Assembly (NCBI GenBank): GCA_903929065.1
Contig: CAIYTJ010000433.1
Coordinates: 1-19,932, forward strand
Length of the DNA stretch: 19,932 nt
DNA from: an uncultured Bacteroidales bacterium
GTDB taxonomy: Bacteria; Bacteroidota; Bacteroidia; Bacteroidales; Paludibacteraceae
Direction of reading: 5' to 3'
Shown: positions 1 through 7,688 of the stretch, in pieces
Numbering within the stretch: the first letter of the stretch is position 1
How the letters are laid out: each line of letters opens with the position of its first letter
Notes under the pieces: generated by a model
What the model was told of the DNA's origin: nothing
The model's input: the letters and a program-made list of their open reading frames with translations, nothing else
The model's database searches: none
Position numbers and translations under genes: made by a program

Positions 1-156
1 CCATGCGGTTCATGCCGTCAGGTTTTGCTCGAAACCGAAATGCGTTTTGAAAAAGATATTACCATTTTACTTTATGGAACTGCTGAAATTTATGAGATTA
101 GAAATGTAAGACAACTACTGCCGCTTTGCTTTGAAAAAAGCAGCTTGAACAAATAA
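1..156 (+). CDS. cdd: Cytidine deaminase, C-terminal fragment (5' end outside window)
   Basis: The frame is open from base 1 and ends at TAA 154-156, giving 51 residues. It begins with PCGSCRQVL, the second half of the cytidine deaminase zinc site, in which both cysteines of PCGxCRQ bind the catalytic zinc. The Glu-containing HAE half would lie upstream, outside the window. The enzyme hydrolyses cytidine and deoxycytidine to the uridine forms in the cytoplasm for pyrimidine salvage. The following text, ending in a short tail after LLPLCF, fits the normal end of the small (about 130-160 aa) homotetrameric type. The next gene starts 75 bp downstream on the same strand. The family call rests mainly on one strong motif. 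Confidence 0.85.
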   Translation, partial: PCGSCRQVLLETEMRFEKDITILLYGTAEIYEIRNVRQLLPLCFEKSSLNK

Positions 157-231
157 ATCATTGAATGTATTCCTGAATTTAAGGACAATTAAAGTTCGCT
201 CACAATAACCATTTTATAACCAACCTTTCGA

Positions 232-615
232 ATGAAAAAAACTAAATTTAATATTGAATACCAATTAAACTCTGCCTCTCCGAGTGTGCTTTGGAATTCC
301 ATCAGCACTCCGTTGGGACTAGCTGAATGGTTTGCCGATGTCGTTGTGGTTAAAGAGAATGAATACACTTTCACCTGGGACAATAATGACCAAACGGCAT
401 TTTTAATTCAATCCAAACCAACTTCTTTCGTGCGTTTTCAGTGGGAAGAAGATTTCAATTCGGAATACTATTTTGAATTAAAAATTACAGCACTCCAGGT
501 TACCGGTGATTTAGCGTTAATTGTAACCGATTTTGCCGGACCGGACGAAATGGAAGATTTAAGTTTGCTTTGGGATAAACAAATTGAAGTATTGCGCAGA
601 AAAACAGGTATTTAG
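232..615 (+). CDS. START-like (SRPBCC/AHSA1-type) domain protein
   Basis: A 127-residue soluble protein with no signal peptide or membrane segment. The pattern resembles the START/AHSA1 helix-grip fold: an N-terminal beta strand (KFNIEYQLN), then a helix with SVLWNSISTPLGLAEWFAD, which matches the usual 'xxxWxxxtTpeglxxWf' element. Alternating strands follow (FTWDNN, SFVRFQWEED, YYFELKIT, DLALIVTDFA) and a long C-terminal helix (SLLWDKQIEVLRRKTGI). This family forms a hydrophobic cavity, but no ligand or activity can be deduced here. Small proteins of this kind are widespread in Bacteroidota and generally uncharacterised. The ATG at 232 is preceded by an AT-rich leader without a clear Shine-Dalgarno site. 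A good terminator lies 46 bp after its stop, so it is probably the last gene of the unit that includes the cytidine deaminase. Confidence 0.8.
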   Translation: MKKTKFNIEYQLNSASPSVLWNSISTPLGLAEWFADVVVVKENEYTFTWDNNDQTAFLIQSKPTSFVRFQWEEDFNSEYYFELKITALQVTGDLALIVTDFAGPDEMEDLSLLWDKQIEVLRRKTGI

Positions 616-643
616 TTTATAGTTTATAGTTTGTAGTTTATAA
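611..643. repeat. Degenerate 7-bp tandem repeat (TTTATAG type)
   Basis: Beginning in the stop codon of the START-like gene, the sequence runs through TTTATAG (616-622), TTTATAG (623-629), TTTGTAG (630-636) and TTTATAA (637-643), preceded by a partial TTTAG. This is about four heptamer units, one or two of them slightly diverged. A related degenerate run follows the ribBA stop codon. Function is unknown. It has no coding potential and forms no hairpin. Confidence 0.7.
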
Positions 644-660
644 TTAGAATATCGACATAG

Positions 661-694
661 AACCATTTGACTAAAACAGTCAGGTGGTTTTTTA
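661..694 (+). terminator. Rho-independent terminator after the START-like gene
   Basis: A 12-bp stem (661-672 pairing with 678-689, two G-T wobbles, arms AACCATTTGACT and AGTCAGGTGGTT) encloses the loop AAAAC and is followed directly by a T run and an AT-rich stretch. It separates the cytidine deaminase/START-like unit from the permease-ribBA unit. The complementary strand lacks the matching T tract, so it should act on plus-strand transcripts. Confidence 0.75.
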
Positions 695-734
695 ATATTT
701 AATTTGGCAACCAATAATTTTAAAACTATTATCT

Positions 735-749
735 TTTAGTTAAACTAAA
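735..749. promoter_or_regulatory. 15-bp perfect inverted repeat upstream of the permease promoter
   Basis: TTTAGTT-A-AACTAAA is a perfect 7+1+7 palindrome located 16 bp upstream of the TTG of the predicted promoter at 766-795. Size and position suit a dimeric regulator site, but the sequence is AT-rich and could be chance. No regulator gene is nearby. Confidence 0.3.
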
Positions 750-765
750 TTAGTCCTTTATATAC

Positions 766-795
766 TTGATTATTGAACTTTTTACAGTAATTTTG
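766..795 (+). promoter_or_regulatory. Bacteroidetes-type promoter for the permease-ribBA unit
   Basis: A TTG at 766-768 is followed after 19 bp by TAATTTTG (788-795), an exact match to the Bacteroidetes -7 consensus TAnnTTTG, with normal spacing from the -33 box. Transcription would start near 801, leaving a leader of only about 13 nt before the ATG at 815. Such a short AT-rich leader suits a phylum that depends little on Shine-Dalgarno pairing. Confidence 0.65.
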
Positions 796-814
796 TTGTT
801 CCAAAAAAAATGGC

Positions 815-2272
815 ATGTTGAAATTCAAAAAAATTGATTCTTACATATTTAAAAGCTTTTTTACCCAATTTTTGGCGACATTCCTTATCTGCATACTCAT
901 CCTATTACTGCAGTTTTTATGGAAACATATTGCCGAATTAGTTGGTAAAGGAGTTGGTTTTTCAGTTTTGGCAGAATTCTTTTTTTATGCTACACTTACA
1001 CTTGTACCCATGGCTTTGCCACTTGCCATACTGCTTGCATCGTTAATGACTTTTGGTAATTTAGGCGAAAACTTCGAACTTACTGCCATGAAAGCGGCGG
1101 GTGTTTCTCTATTCAGGATTATGCGTCCGCTTATTTTCTTTATTTCTTTTGTTTGTGTGGGTGCATTTTTCTTTTCAAATGAGGTTTTGCCGGTTACTCA
1201 ACACCGATTGTGGACGCTCATATTTTCTCTTCGCCAAAAATCACCCGAATTTGATATTCCCGCCGGTGAATTTTATTCCGGAATTAATGGCATAAACATT
1301 TACGTCAGGGAAAAGGAGAAGCATTTGCTTAAAGATTTAATGATTTATGATTTTTCGAATGGTTTTGAAAATGCAACGGTGATGGTGTCCGATTCCGGGC
1401 GGGTTCAATTCACCGAAGACAATAAATATCTGTTACTTTCACTTTATTCCGGCGAAAGTTTTGAAAATCTGAAAGGGCAAAAAATCAGCAGCTCTCCATC
1501 AAGTATTCCATACCGGCGAGAGACCTTTAAAACCAAGGAAATTCTGCTTGATTTTGATACAAAATTCAATCGTTTCGATGAATCACTACTTTCCGACCAG
1601 CATGTAAGCAAAAACTTCGGACAACTTACGCACTCCATTGACTCGGTGAGCAAAATTGCCAATATCAGACGAATTGAGCAATCAAAAGAAGTTACTCAAA
1701 GACATTATTTGGGGAGAGAATACATTGCAGGTAGCAAATTCAATGATAGTTTAAAATTGTCGAAAACTAAACTAAACTCAGATTCGTTATTTCTATCGTT
1801 AAGTCAGGAAGCCATGGTACGGGTAAGCCGAAGCGCCCTGGATAGAGCAAAAACAATGAAAGATTTAATTGAATACAACAAAATGATGCTGAATGAACCG
1901 GCTGGTTATGTATTACGACACGAAATTGAAAGACACCGCAGGTTTACACTTTCATTTGCTTGTCTGATTTTTTTCTTTATCGGAGCTCCGCTTGGCGCCA
2001 TTATCCGCAAAGGTGGATTGGGCATGCCGGTGGTAATATCTGTAATTATGTTTATTTTTTATTATATCATTGACAATACCGGTTATAAAATGGCTCGTGA
2101 ATCAATTTGGCCTTCTTTCGAAGGAATGTGGCTCAGTTCAGCGGTATTATTGCCAATCGGTATTTTTATAACTTACAAAGCAGTTGTTGATGCAACGCTC
2201 TTAAATCCTGATCAATACATTAAGATTTTAACTGTAATTAAACAAAGAATTAATAAGATTTTCAACAAATAA
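815..2272 (+). CDS. LptF/LptG (YjgP/YjgQ)-family permease, lipopolysaccharide export
   Basis: A 485-residue inner-membrane protein with the YjgP/YjgQ layout. Hydrophobic segments lie at about residues 13-35, 50-78 and 103-125, then comes a large periplasmic region, then three segments at about 375-465 starting at RRFTLSFACLIFFFIGAPLGAIIRKGGLG. The 'GAPLGAIIRKGGLGMPV' stretch between the fourth and fifth segments and the early 'FELTAMKAAGVSLFRIMRPL' cytoplasmic coupling segment are characteristic of LptF/LptG. With LptB these extract LPS from the inner membrane and pass it to the periplasmic bridge. The protein is about 120 residues longer than E. coli LptF/G (about 360), because of a polar, helical insertion at about residues 255-370. 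Which paralogue (F or G) it is cannot be told. The ribBA start is 18 bp downstream, so the two are very likely co-transcribed. Confidence 0.88.
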   Translation: MLKFKKIDSYIFKSFFTQFLATFLICILILLLQFLWKHIAELVGKGVGFSVLAEFFFYATLTLVPMALPLAILLASLMTFGNLGENFELTAMKAAGVSLFRIMRPLIFFISFVCVGAFFFSNEVLPVTQHRLWTLIFSLRQKSPEFDIPAGEFYSGINGINIYVREKEKHLLKDLMIYDFSNGFENATVMVSDSGRVQFTEDNKYLLLSLYSGESFENLKGQKISSSPSSIPYRRETFKTKEILLDFDTKFNRFDESLLSDQHVSKNFGQLTHSIDSVSKIANIRRIEQSKEVTQRHYLGREYIAGSKFNDSLKLSKTKLNSDSLFLSLSQEAMVRVSRSALDRAKTMKDLIEYNKMMLNEPAGYVLRHEIERHRRFTLSFACLIFFFIGAPLGAIIRKGGLGMPVVISVIMFIFYYIIDNTGYKMARESIWPSFEGMWLSSAVLLPIGIFITYKAVVDATLLNPDQYIKILTVIKQRINKIFNK

Positions 2273-2290
2273 AATCAAAATAAATAAGAT

Positions 2291-3514
2291 ATGAAATCAA
2301 CGTTAAATACAATTGAAGAAGCCCTTGTTGATATTAAAGATGGAAAATTTGTCATTGTTATTGACGATGAAGACCGTGAGAATGAAGGCGATTTTGTTTG
2401 TGCCGCTGAAAAAATGACTCCGGAAATGATCAACTTCATGGTAACTCATGGACGAGGCGTTGTTTGTGCACCGTTAACTGAAGAACGCTGTGATGAACTG
2501 GATCTGGAAATGCAGGTAATTAAAAACACCTCCATACATTCCACACCTTTTACTGTAAGTGTAGATAAACTGGAAGGTTGTACAACCGGCGTCTCTGCAG
2601 CTGATCGTGCAGCAACGTTTATAGCGTTGGCAGATCCACTTTCGAAACCCGATACATTTGGTCGTCCCGGACATGTTTTTCCACTTCGTGCCCGCACAAA
2701 AGGCGTCTTACGGCGTGCTGGACATACTGAAGCCGCTGTTGATTTAGCTCGTTTGGCAGGTTTATATCCGGCAGGTGCATTAATTGAAATAATGAATGAA
2801 GATGGTTCCATGTCCAGATTGCCTCAATTGTTGGAAATCGCCCAAAAATTCCAGTTAAAGATAATCACCATCAAAGATTTGATAGCTTACAGGCTTAAAA
2901 ACGAATCGTTAGTTGAAAAAGGTGAAATGGTAAATATGCCAACCAAATGGGGAAACTTCAAACTGATTCCTTTCCGCCAGGTTTCGAATGGAATGGAACA
3001 TGTGGCATTAATAAAAGGCGAATGGAAAAAGGACGAACCGATTTTAGTTCGCGTACATTCTTCGTGTGCAACCGGTGATATTTTCGGTTCCATGCGGTGC
3101 GAATGCGGTGAGCAACTTCATAAAGCCATGCAATTGATTGAGAAAGAAGGTAAAGGCGTAGTTGTTTACATGAATCAGGAAGGTAGAGGAATTGGATTAA
3201 TGAATAAAATCAGAGCCTACAAGTTGCAGGAAGAGGGTATGGATACCGTTGATGCCAATCTGCACCTCGGATTTAATGCTGATGAACGTGATTATGGTGT
3301 TGGTGCACAGATTTTACGCGAAATAGGTGTAACTAAGATTCGTTTAATGAGTAATAATCCGGTTAAACGAATCGGATTAGAGGCATATGGATTGTCGATT
3401 GTTGAAAATGTGCCGATTGAAGTAGCTCCAAACCAACACAATGAGTTTTATATGCAGACTAAAAAAATGCGTATGGGACATGATTTGAAATACGTTAAAG
3501 GGGAAGATGAATAA
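2291..3514 (+). CDS. ribBA: Bifunctional 3,4-dihydroxy-2-butanone-4-phosphate synthase / GTP cyclohydrolase II
   Basis: A 407-residue fusion supplying both precursors of riboflavin. Residues about 5-203 are the RibB half, converting ribulose 5-phosphate to dihydroxybutanone phosphate and formate. Its metal/substrate loop is DDEDRENEGDF (25-35), with TGVSAADRA (99-107), RPGHVFPLRA (125-134) and RRAGHTEA (141-148). Residues about 208-403 are the RibA half, converting GTP to diaminopyrimidine phosphate. The zinc cysteines are C259, C270 and C272 in HSSCATGDIFGSMRCECG, followed by NQEGRGIGL (295-303), DERDYGVGA (331-339) and NNPVKRIGLEAYGL. Both halves keep all motifs I can check, so both should be active. 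The gene lies 18 bp after the permease and 47 bp before an SDR gene. No FMN riboswitch is visible in the short upstream gap. Confidence 0.96.
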   Translation: MKSTLNTIEEALVDIKDGKFVIVIDDEDRENEGDFVCAAEKMTPEMINFMVTHGRGVVCAPLTEERCDELDLEMQVIKNTSIHSTPFTVSVDKLEGCTTGVSAADRAATFIALADPLSKPDTFGRPGHVFPLRARTKGVLRRAGHTEAAVDLARLAGLYPAGALIEIMNEDGSMSRLPQLLEIAQKFQLKIITIKDLIAYRLKNESLVEKGEMVNMPTKWGNFKLIPFRQVSNGMEHVALIKGEWKKDEPILVRVHSSCATGDIFGSMRCECGEQLHKAMQLIEKEGKGVVVYMNQEGRGIGLMNKIRAYKLQEEGMDTVDANLHLGFNADERDYGVGAQILREIGVTKIRLMSNNPVKRIGLEAYGLSIVENVPIEVAPNQHNEFYMQTKKMRMGHDLKYVKGEDE

Positions 3515-3516
3515 TT

Positions 3517-3544
3517 AGTCAATAGTTTACAGTTTATCGTTAAC
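3517..3544. repeat. Degenerate heptamer repeat after ribBA
   Basis: Immediately after the ribBA stop the sequence can be read as AGTCAAT, AGTTTAC, AGTTTAT, CGTTAAC, four diverged 7-bp units. They share the AGTTTAT theme of the repeat that starts at 611. The match is imperfect and the call depends on comparison with that clearer example. Confidence 0.4.
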
Positions 3545-3561
3545 ACAAAATATAAATTATC

Positions 3562-4323
3562 ATGATAGCATTAATAACAGGAGCAACTTCGGGATTTGGA
3601 CATGCCATTGCATTGCGTTTGGCGAAATTGGGATATAAGCTGATTATCACCGGCCGTCGTTCGGAACGTTTGGAAAAACTGACTAAAGAATTACAGGCAA
3701 ATTTCTCCATAGAAGTTCTGCCACTTTGTTTTGATGTGCGTGATAATGAAGCTTGCACAAAAGCAATTCTTTCATTACCTGCAAATTTCAAAAAAATTGA
3801 TTTGTTGATTAATAATGCCGGCTTAGCTGCCGGAACATCTCCGTTTCAGGAAAGTGATTTGGCTGATTACGATCAAATGATTGACACAAATGTGAAAGGT
3901 TTGCTTTATGTTACCAAGTTGATTGTTCCCGGAATGATTGGAGCAGAATCAGGACATATTATCAATATCTCTTCCATTGCCGGCATAGAAGTTTATCCGA
4001 CAGGAAGTGTTTATTGTGCATCAAAACATGCTGTGAATGCCATTACCAAAGGATTGCGCCTCGACCTGATTAAATACGGAATTAAAGTGAGCTCTATTTC
4101 TCCGGGAATGGCAGAAACCGAATTTTCAATTGTTCGAAATCACGGTGATGAAGCAAAGGCTAAAGCAGTTTATGCCGGTTTAGTCCCATTAAATGCCGAA
4201 GATATTGCCGATACAGTGGAATTTATTGTCACACGTCCGGCACATGTTAGCATAAATGATATTCAGATAAATCCAACGCAGCAAGCTAATACATATATTT
4301 CTCATCGAAAATTAGTTAATTAG
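3562..4323 (+). CDS. ydfG: YdfG-type short-chain dehydrogenase (NADP-dependent 3-hydroxy acid dehydrogenase family)
   Basis: A 253-residue classical SDR. The nucleotide loop is TGATSGFG (6-13), and GRRSERLE (31-38) carries the arginines that usually favour NADP(H). NNAG is at 84-87, the catalytic serine at about 137/138 in INISSIAG, and the YxxxK pair is Y151/K155 in YCASKHA. From memory, the framework (MIxLITGATxGFG, DxMIDTNxKGLLYxT, PGMAETEFS, PAHVxIN) closely follows E. coli YdfG, which is 248 residues long and oxidises L-allo-threonine, serine and 3-hydroxypropionate-type substrates. The exact substrate here is inferred only. The ATG at 3562 is 47 bp after ribBA, so it may be the last gene of the permease-ribBA unit. 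No obvious hairpin follows it. Confidence 0.85.
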   Translation: MIALITGATSGFGHAIALRLAKLGYKLIITGRRSERLEKLTKELQANFSIEVLPLCFDVRDNEACTKAILSLPANFKKIDLLINNAGLAAGTSPFQESDLADYDQMIDTNVKGLLYVTKLIVPGMIGAESGHIINISSIAGIEVYPTGSVYCASKHAVNAITKGLRLDLIKYGIKVSSISPGMAETEFSIVRNHGDEAKAKAVYAGLVPLNAEDIADTVEFIVTRPAHVSINDIQINPTQQANTYISHRKLVN

Positions 4324-4387
4324 TTGATTTATTGCTGGGTTAAATGAAAGATTTTCTATTTTAATAACATTATTTAAAAAAAATACC

Positions 4388-4395
4388 TATTTTTG
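4388..4395 (+). promoter_or_regulatory. Possible -7 box for the DUF349 gene
   Basis: TATTTTTG matches TAnnTTTG, 78 bp before the likely ATG at 4474. No TTG is found at the expected -33 distance, so only half of the promoter is supported. It lies in the 150-bp gap after the SDR gene, which holds nothing else I can recognise. Confidence 0.4.
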
Positions 4396-4473
4396 TTGCT
4401 GCTAAAATTCTAAGCAGTTGAATTGTGAACTTTTTGCAGAAATGCAACAGCTAAATTATAAACCATATTGAAA

Positions 4474-6465
4474 ATGAACCCACTTGATTTAAACAAGGAT
4501 CCTGAAATCGTTCCAAATGAAGTTATCGAACAAGCCAACATTACCGAAGTTGAAAAAACACCTGAAGTGACGGTCGTTGCTGATGTTGTAGAAGAAACTA
4601 AACCTGTCAAAAAAACAAGAACTCCTAAAGCTCCAAAAACTCCGGCAGCCGAAGAAGTTGTTGAAGAAAAAACAGAACCGGTAATTGAAGAATCACCTGA
4701 AGTAGTTGAAGAAACAGTCGTTGCAGAACAGCCGGTTGAAGTTAAACCGATTGTTTCCGATCATGCTGCAAGTACAAAAGCTGAATTGATTGAAACGCTT
4801 AAACTGGTGATTGAAAAGGAAGTGGATACTGTAAAAGATGAAGTGGAAGCAATTAAGCAACTGTTTTATAAAAAAACCAAAGCTGAAATTGAAGAATTAA
4901 AGAAAGATTTTGTTGAAGAAAATGGTGAAGAAGCTGAGTTTATCTCTCCAAAAGATGAATTGGAAGAATCTTTCAAGTCGCTTTTAAATACTTTCCGTGC
5001 CAAAAAAGCTGCATTAATGGCTCAATTGGAAAAAGAAAAGGAAACTAATCTAATTCAAAAAAAGCATATTCTGGAACAAATGAAAGTGCTGGTTGATAGT
5101 AGCGATGATGTTTCAACTCACATTGGCGAATTTCGCAATCTTCAACAAAAATGGAAAACAATTGGACAAGTTCCGCAGACAGCTTCCACCGAACTTTGGA
5201 AACAATACAATCTCTATCAGGAATCATTCTGGGATTTAATCAAAATAAATAACGAACTTCGTGAGTACGATTTCAAAAAGAATTTAGAACTGAAAAGTCA
5301 ACTTTGCGAAGCAGCTGAGAAGCTTGCACATGAAACCGATATTATCTCCGCTTTCCAGCAATTGCAAAAACTTCACGAAGAATGGCATGAACTAGGTCCG
5401 GTTGCACGTGAAATACGTGAAACCATCTGGAACAGATTCAAAGAAGCTTCAACGGCTATCAATAAAAAACATCAATCATATTTTGATTCAATCCGTAAAT
5501 TCGAAGATGAAAACTACGAGTTGAAAAACGCATTATGCGAAAAAATTGAAGCTTTCGATTTCAGCAACCTCAATAACTACAAGAGTTGGGACGATGCAAC
5601 AAAAACAGTGTTAGCATGGCAGGAAGAATGGCGTGGTATCGGATTTGCTCCACGCAAAGTAAATCAGAAGGTTTTTGACCGCTATCGCAAAGCCTGTGAT
5701 GCATTTTTTGCAGCAAAAGCTGAATTCTACAAAGAAACTAAAAACGTTCTGAATCTGAATTCTGATAAGAAAAAAGCCTTGTGCGAAAAAGCCGAAGCAT
5801 TGAAAGACAGCACCGATTGGAAAGATACCGGTGAAAAAATGATTCAGCTTCAAAAGGAATGGAAAACCATCGGACCGGTGGCTAAAAAATATTCCGACGA
5901 ATTATGGAAACGCTTTATTGCCGCCTGTGATTATTTCTTTGAACAAAAAAATAAAAACACTTCGGGACAACGCAACGTAGAATCGGAAAATCTGGCTAAA
6001 AAGAAAGAATTGATTGCAAAAATTGTTGCATTTGAAAAAACCGATAATCCGGCTGAATCTCTTGCAGCACTTCGTGTTTTAATGGCAGAATGGAGTACAA
6101 TAGGCCATGTTCCTTTCAAAGAAAAGGATAAAGTGTACAAAGAATACCGCGATGCTGTCGACAAACAATTTGAAACACTGAATGTTGATTCTTCCAACCG
6201 CCGTATGGAATCTTTCCGTACGAATCTGAAAGATATGAGCGGCAAAGGAGAAAACAAGCTTTTGCGCGAACGCGAAAAACTGATGCGGGCATACGAACAC
6301 CTGAAATCGGAAATTGCAACTTACGAAAATAATATCGGTTTTTTCTCTTCCAATTCTAAAAAAGGCGGTGGACTAATTCAGGAAATGGAACGCAAAATTG
6401 AATCGTTGAAAGAAGAAAGCAAACTGATTGAACAGAAAATCAATTTGATTGACGAAAATATCTAA
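4474..6465 (+). CDS. DUF349-repeat protein with acidic N-terminal region
   Basis: The start is set at ATG 4474 (663 aa); a TTG two codons upstream would only add two residues. Residues about 1-95 are a low-complexity, Glu/Val/Pro/Thr-rich acidic segment with a short basic KKTRTPKAPKTP patch, probably disordered. The rest is highly charged and helical, with five copies of the DUF349 signature, a Trp followed by xx(I/L)G and a downstream helix. The Trp residues are near 226, 303, 384, 462 and 538 (WKTIGQVP, WHELGPVA, WRGIGFAP, WKTIGPVA, WSTIGHVP). A C-terminal coiled coil ends the protein (EMERKIESLKEESKLIEQK). No signal peptide or membrane segment is present, so it should be cytoplasmic. DUF349 has no firmly established biochemical role that I can cite, and I infer none. 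It stands alone, ending at a strong terminator. Confidence 0.85.
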   Translation: MNPLDLNKDPEIVPNEVIEQANITEVEKTPEVTVVADVVEETKPVKKTRTPKAPKTPAAEEVVEEKTEPVIEESPEVVEETVVAEQPVEVKPIVSDHAASTKAELIETLKLVIEKEVDTVKDEVEAIKQLFYKKTKAEIEELKKDFVEENGEEAEFISPKDELEESFKSLLNTFRAKKAALMAQLEKEKETNLIQKKHILEQMKVLVDSSDDVSTHIGEFRNLQQKWKTIGQVPQTASTELWKQYNLYQESFWDLIKINNELREYDFKKNLELKSQLCEAAEKLAHETDIISAFQQLQKLHEEWHELGPVAREIRETIWNRFKEASTAINKKHQSYFDSIRKFEDENYELKNALCEKIEAFDFSNLNNYKSWDDATKTVLAWQEEWRGIGFAPRKVNQKVFDRYRKACDAFFAAKAEFYKETKNVLNLNSDKKKALCEKAEALKDSTDWKDTGEKMIQLQKEWKTIGPVAKKYSDELWKRFIAACDYFFEQKNKNTSGQRNVESENLAKKKELIAKIVAFEKTDNPAESLAALRVLMAEWSTIGHVPFKEKDKVYKEYRDAVDKQFETLNVDSSNRRMESFRTNLKDMSGKGENKLLREREKLMRAYEHLKSEIATYENNIGFFSSNSKKGGGLIQEMERKIESLKEESKLIEQKINLIDENI

Positions 6466-6484
6466 ATTCAACTGAATTAATAAG

Positions 6485-6518
6485 AAATGCCCAACCTGAA
6501 TCAGGTTGGGCATTTTTT
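6485..6518. terminator. Intrinsic terminator between convergent DUF349 gene and dnaJ
   Basis: A perfect palindrome, TGCCCAACCTGA-A-TCAGGTTGGGCA (6488-6512), extended by A/T pairs and followed by TTTTTT on the plus strand. This is a textbook rho-independent terminator for the DUF349 gene. On the minus strand the stem is followed by ATTTCTTA, a weaker T tract, so it may also end the grpE-dnaJ transcript coming the other way. Confidence 0.93.
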
Positions 6519-6536
6519 ATTTCATTAATACAGAAT

Positions 6537-7679
6537 TTACTCAAACATATTCCGGAAATGCGAGAAGAAATTTTTCGATGCAGAAGCATTTGGTTTTACA
6601 TTGGCCGAATTGGCCAGTTTTTCCATCACCGCTTTTTCATCTTTGCTCAGGTTTTCGGGAATATAAACGCCGATATTGACCAGCAAATCACCGGTACCAT
6701 AACGATTTACATTTGGTAAACCTTTGCCGCGTAAACGAAGTACTTTCCCTGGTTGAGTTCCGGGTGCAATGGTTACTTTCACTTTTCCTTCCACGGTTGG
6801 TACTTCCACCGAGCCACCTAATGTTGCCATTGGAACAGTCAACAAAAGGTTATAAATCAAATCGTTTTCGTCACGAATCAGTTCAGGATGCGGTTCTTCT
6901 TCCACCAAAACAAGTAAATCACCGTTCACTCCGCCCCTGCGAGCTGCATTTCCCTTTCCGCTCATCGAAAGTTGCATTCCTTCCATTACACCGGCAGGAA
7001 TGTTGATATTGATGACTTCATCTTCACGAACAATACCTTCGCCGGCACAATGTGTACATTTATCTTTTATAATTTTTCCATCGCCGCCACAAGTCGGACA
7101 TTCGGACTGTGTTTGCATTTGTCCAAGAAAAGTTTGTTGAACCCGTGTTACGCGTCCCTGACCATTACAAGTGGTACAGGTAGTCATGTTAGTTCCCCCT
7201 GCCCCATTGCAATGCGAACACATCACGTATTTTTTTACCTTGATTTTCTTTTCAACTCCTGCAGCAACTTCCGCTAAATTCAGTTTCACTTTTACGCGTA
7301 AATCGGAACCCCGGCGCACACGTTGTCCACCACCACGTTGATTGCCTCCAAAACCGCTAAAGCCACCAAAATGTCCACCGAATATATCGCCAAAATGAGA
7401 GAAAATATCATCCATATTCATACTGGCACCACCGAAACCACCTCCGGCAGCACCGCCAACACCGGCATGTCCATATTGGTCATAACGCTGGCGTTTCTGG
7501 TCATCGCTCAGCACTTCATATGCTTCAGCTGCTTCTTTGAATTTTTCTTCCGATTCTTTATCACCTGGATTTTTATCAGGGTGATATTGAATTGCTTTTT
7601 TTCGGTAAGCTTTTTTTATTTCGTCAGCCGATGCCGATTTTGAAACTCCAAGTATTTCGTAATAATCTCTTTTTGCCAT
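6537..7679 (-). CDS. dnaJ: Molecular chaperone DnaJ (Hsp40, type I)
   Basis: A 380-residue full-length type I J-protein. The J domain is residues 4-70, with the HPD triad at 33-35 that stimulates DnaK ATPase. A Gly/Phe-rich linker spans about 73-118 and contains the DIFSHFGDIFGG segment. The zinc domain has four CxxCxGxG repeats (CSHCNGAG, CTTCNGQG, CPTCGGDG, CTHCAGEG, starting at 154, 168, 194 and 208). Two client-binding beta domains follow, with the usual PxGxxxGxxLRLRGKGLP signature. It delivers unfolded clients to DnaK in the cytoplasm. It lies 67 bp downstream of grpE on the same strand, the usual co-factor pairing. The dnaK gene itself is not in the window. Confidence 0.98.
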   Translation of the reverse strand: MAKRDYYEILGVSKSASADEIKKAYRKKAIQYHPDKNPGDKESEEKFKEAAEAYEVLSDDQKRQRYDQYGHAGVGGAAGGGFGGASMNMDDIFSHFGDIFGGHFGGFSGFGGNQRGGGQRVRRGSDLRVKVKLNLAEVAAGVEKKIKVKKYVMCSHCNGAGGTNMTTCTTCNGQGRVTRVQQTFLGQMQTQSECPTCGGDGKIIKDKCTHCAGEGIVREDEVININIPAGVMEGMQLSMSGKGNAARRGGVNGDLLVLVEEEPHPELIRDENDLIYNLLLTVPMATLGGSVEVPTVEGKVKVTIAPGTQPGKVLRLRGKGLPNVNRYGTGDLLVNIGVYIPENLSKDEKAVMEKLANSANVKPNASASKNFFSHFRNMFE

Positions 7680-7688
7680 GTTTTTTTA

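Noticed and set aside
2446..2811. Long minus-strand open frame inside ribBA
   Set aside because: Shadow of the ribBA coding sequence. No recognisable domains, and ribBA motifs are continuous on the other strand.
4468..4473. TTG start for the DUF349 protein
   Set aside because: An ATG is two codons downstream in the same frame and is the more usual start.
7323..7643. Plus-strand open frames antisense to the dnaJ J domain and Gly/Phe region
   Set aside because: Thr/Ser-rich and Phe-rich translations are the mirror of dnaJ codon use. No independent support.
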